Shown here: one piece after another, positions 62,354-64,000 of the stretch
Layout of the letters: every line of letters begins with the position of its first letter
How positions within the stretch are numbered: position 1 is the first letter of the stretch
Assembly: GCA_024636835.1 (NCBI GenBank)
Contig: JAGXGH010000127.1
Span: 124,001 to 188,000 of the forward strand
Reading direction: 5' to 3'
Source: Verrucomicrobiales bacterium
Lineage (GTDB): Bacteria; Verrucomicrobiota; Verrucomicrobiia; Verrucomicrobiales; SLCJ01
Length of the DNA stretch: 64,000 bases
Program-made: the position numbers and the translations under genes
Notes under the pieces: generated by a model
Told to the model about the DNA's origin: nothing
What the model saw: the letters and a program-made list of their open reading frames with translations, nothing else
Databases searched by the model: none

Positions 62354-63532
62354 TCACTCACTGGCAGCCTCCTTTCTGCTTTCAGCAGCAGCTTGCGCGA
62401 CCATTTTTTCGGCATTCGCTTGGATACGTGCGGTGTCGCGTTTGAGAAGTTTAAGTTCCTTTCTCGCGAGTTCTTCAAACCGATCCGACCACCCAAGTTC
62501 CTCTGCCGTCAGGAAAGAAGCGGCCAAAGCATAATCCTCCAACTCGCGATCCGCCCAAGCAAAATCGAGTAATAAATAGCACCCGTAGTCGCGGGCTTTT
62601 TCATCGGCGTCCTGCCAGTCGGCGAGAATTTGCTCGCTTGTCACCATGGAGGGCTGCATGCCATTTGGAAAGAAATAACTCGCGTGTGTCTTGATTCTAC
62701 CGGTGCGCATCCAGTCGTGTCTGAGCAAATAATTCACCATGCGCTGAGTGACCTCGGTCATGCGTTCCTGGCCGAGCAGATCGAGTTCATCAAAGCCGGT
62801 GCTGCCCTCGATCATCTCATCGATTGCGGCTTCACAGTTCTCATCCTCAGCCGACCAGAGCGCGATGGCCCGCGCCCTGATATAGGTCTCCGGGTGAGTG
62901 ATGCCCTCCGCTTTGACCGGACCTCTGGCAAAAATATCCTCTGCCTGTTTTAAGTAGCTTTCCGCATCCACATCCTCGATACCGGTGGAAACCTTGACCA
63001 GCAGCGAGACGGCAGCATGCCCGTCAGTGGCCATCAGCGCGGCACCTCTATCGGCATAAACTTCGGTGTAAAGTTGCCACAAGCGCGCGCTTTCCTGATG
63101 GCCGGGAGTGGCGCGCGGTTCATTCGCAAGTGTATGCAGCAGCCGATCTGTCACCAGGAAGTCGCCGTGGGAAACAGTCCACAACTTAAAGTGCGCCAAC
63201 TCGTGACCGACCAGTGCCCGTTGTTCGTCTTTATCCAGAAGTTTTAGAATCCCACCGACAAACACAAGATGTCCATGCCCCGGGGTGAAATAGAGCGCGG
63301 CGGACGTGCGCCCGGATTCCTGCGCCTGATAAAGGGTGACCGGAACATCGAGTTCCAGCAGCTGCAATGCTTCATCGACCAATGTATAGAGCTCCTGATG
63401 CTTCGCTCTATCCATCCGATAGGTTGTTTTGAGCAGCTCAAACTGAACCGCTTCGGCGTAGTCCGATTGAGCCTCCGTGGAAGCGAACCAATCCCAAAGC
63501 TCGCGATGCCGCGACTTCAGAAAGTCGCCCAT
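62354..63532 (-). CDS. M48-like zinc metallopeptidase, operon partner of the helicase fusion protein
   Basis: 392 residues from the ATG at 63532, where the conserved text begins (MGDFLKSRHRELWDWF); the frame is open upstream to 63565. The zinc site HELAH is at 110-114 and the third ligand is probably Glu157 in TEVYADRGAAL, the normal M48 spacing. A preceding helix (LVFVGGILKLLDKDEQRALVG) is family-typical, but no membrane segment is present, unlike HtpX or Ste24p. The C-terminal half is helical and charged. It lies directly upstream of the giant helicase gene, in one operon. Confidence 0.82.
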   Translation of the reverse strand: MGDFLKSRHRELWDWFASTEAQSDYAEAVQFELLKTTYRMDRAKHQELYTLVDEALQLLELDVPVTLYQAQESGRTSAALYFTPGHGHLVFVGGILKLLDKDEQRALVGHELAHFKLWTVSHGDFLVTDRLLHTLANEPRATPGHQESARLWQLYTEVYADRGAALMATDGHAAVSLLVKVSTGIEDVDAESYLKQAEDIFARGPVKAEGITHPETYIRARAIALWSAEDENCEAAIDEMIEGSTGFDELDLLGQERMTEVTQRMVNYLLRHDWMRTGRIKTHASYFFPNGMQPSMVTSEQILADWQDADEKARDYGCYLLLDFAWADRELEDYALAASFLTAEELGWSDRFEELARKELKLLKRDTARIQANAEKMVAQAAAESRKEAASE

Positions 63533-64000
63533 GCGGAGGTGATAAGGAAGGGGACATAAAAGCACGACGACACTTCATCCCAAGGAGAACACTCCGTCAA
63601 TTCCCCGTCTCGATTTTCTATCAGGTTTAACCAGTACGACAGGAATGGCAGGTTGTGGTTGAGCCAACTCGGAAGCAGCAGCGTCTCCGAGGCTACATCA
63701 AACCCTTAAATGATGGGTGTCCTTGGTCTTCTGCCGCCCCAAAATCCCTCGTGACATCAATGTCCCTCGATTGCAAAACGTCTGCGAGGAGACCAATGCC
63801 AAGAATCTAGGGATGGCTCAAAGACTACAGATGGGGCACCCCAACTATGTCAGCAATTTGGTCAACCAGATCTGAATATTTATATTTTGCGTTTGACCCC
63901 TTTTTCCCATGTGACGCCAAAATTCTCGGAAAGACTCAGGAGCTGGGGTCAGTCCCCGCCAGCTCACATTTATCTCCAAACGCCAAGCGCGCAATTTGTT
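63533..64000. other. Right-edge intergenic region
   Basis: About 470 bp with no credible complete gene. It contains a copy of the aaat.atg.gtgt motif (63708-63730) and an imperfect palindrome at 63941-63964 (agctggggtcagtccccgcc plus agct), of a type often found near REP-associated transposase genes. The upstream control region of the metallopeptidase operon should lie at its left end. Confidence 0.5.

Overview
The window looks like the chromosome of a verrucomicrobium, probably a marine or polysaccharide-degrading member of the Verrucomicrobiota. This rests on gene families rather than any marker RNA: a Verru_Chthon pseudopilin cassette at the left edge, a PVC-type protein with a C-terminal CxxCH heme domain, a PEP-CTERM surface protein, a GH29 fucosidase and InlB-type repeat proteins. 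I saw no rRNA, tRNA, CRISPR array or complete insertion sequence.

Layout. 0-3 kb (minus): four-gene pseudopilin cassette, the last gene running off the left edge. 3.4-5.1 kb: secreted alpha-L-fucosidase. 5.2-11.3 kb: accessory region made of a decayed surface-protein gene followed by an integron-type cassette array without an integrase (a CALIN). Six or seven attC sites have core sequences that match pairwise; the cassettes carry small membrane or secreted proteins and two toxin-antitoxin pairs (HigBA, YefM-YoeB). 11.3-17.1 kb: SRPBCC protein, spermidine-synthase-like protein, PVC heme protein and a PhoD-like phosphodiesterase. 17.5-21.0 kb: glycerate module (hydroxypyruvate/glycerate dehydrogenase, aminotransferase, glycerate kinase). 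This and a PEP-CTERM gene lie between two direct copies of a 45-bp repeat. 22.7-25.7 kb: ruvB, two membrane proteins and an M42 peptidase. 25.7-30.1 kb (minus): galactose operon (symporter, mutarotase, galactokinase). 31.2-34.2 kb: sulfate activation operon cysC-cysD-cysN; a CysJ-like reductase lies at 41-43 kb. 34-52.5 kb: housekeeping and hypothetical genes including glgE, ispF, an inositol-phosphatase-family gene and a yicC-gmk-coaC-coaB operon ending in a zeta-toxin-like kinase and a 59-residue protein. 52.7 kb: formate-tetrahydrofolate ligase. 54.6-56.8 kb: a deiodinase/thioredoxin-like domain fused to ankyrin repeats. 56.9-63.5 kb (minus): two-gene operon of an M48-like metallopeptidase and a 1,821-residue protein joining a kinase-like C-lobe, a DUF4011-like region, an SF1 helicase, an MTES_1575/Vsr-type nuclease-like domain and a WGR domain.

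The two most interesting systems are that last operon (candidate, undescribed anti-phage or DNA-surveillance system) and the integrase-less cassette array. Three families of short dispersed repeats sit between genes; one contains a hairpin whose stem is kept by a compensatory pair of substitutions between two copies.

Family calls come from reading motifs in the translations. No database search was run.
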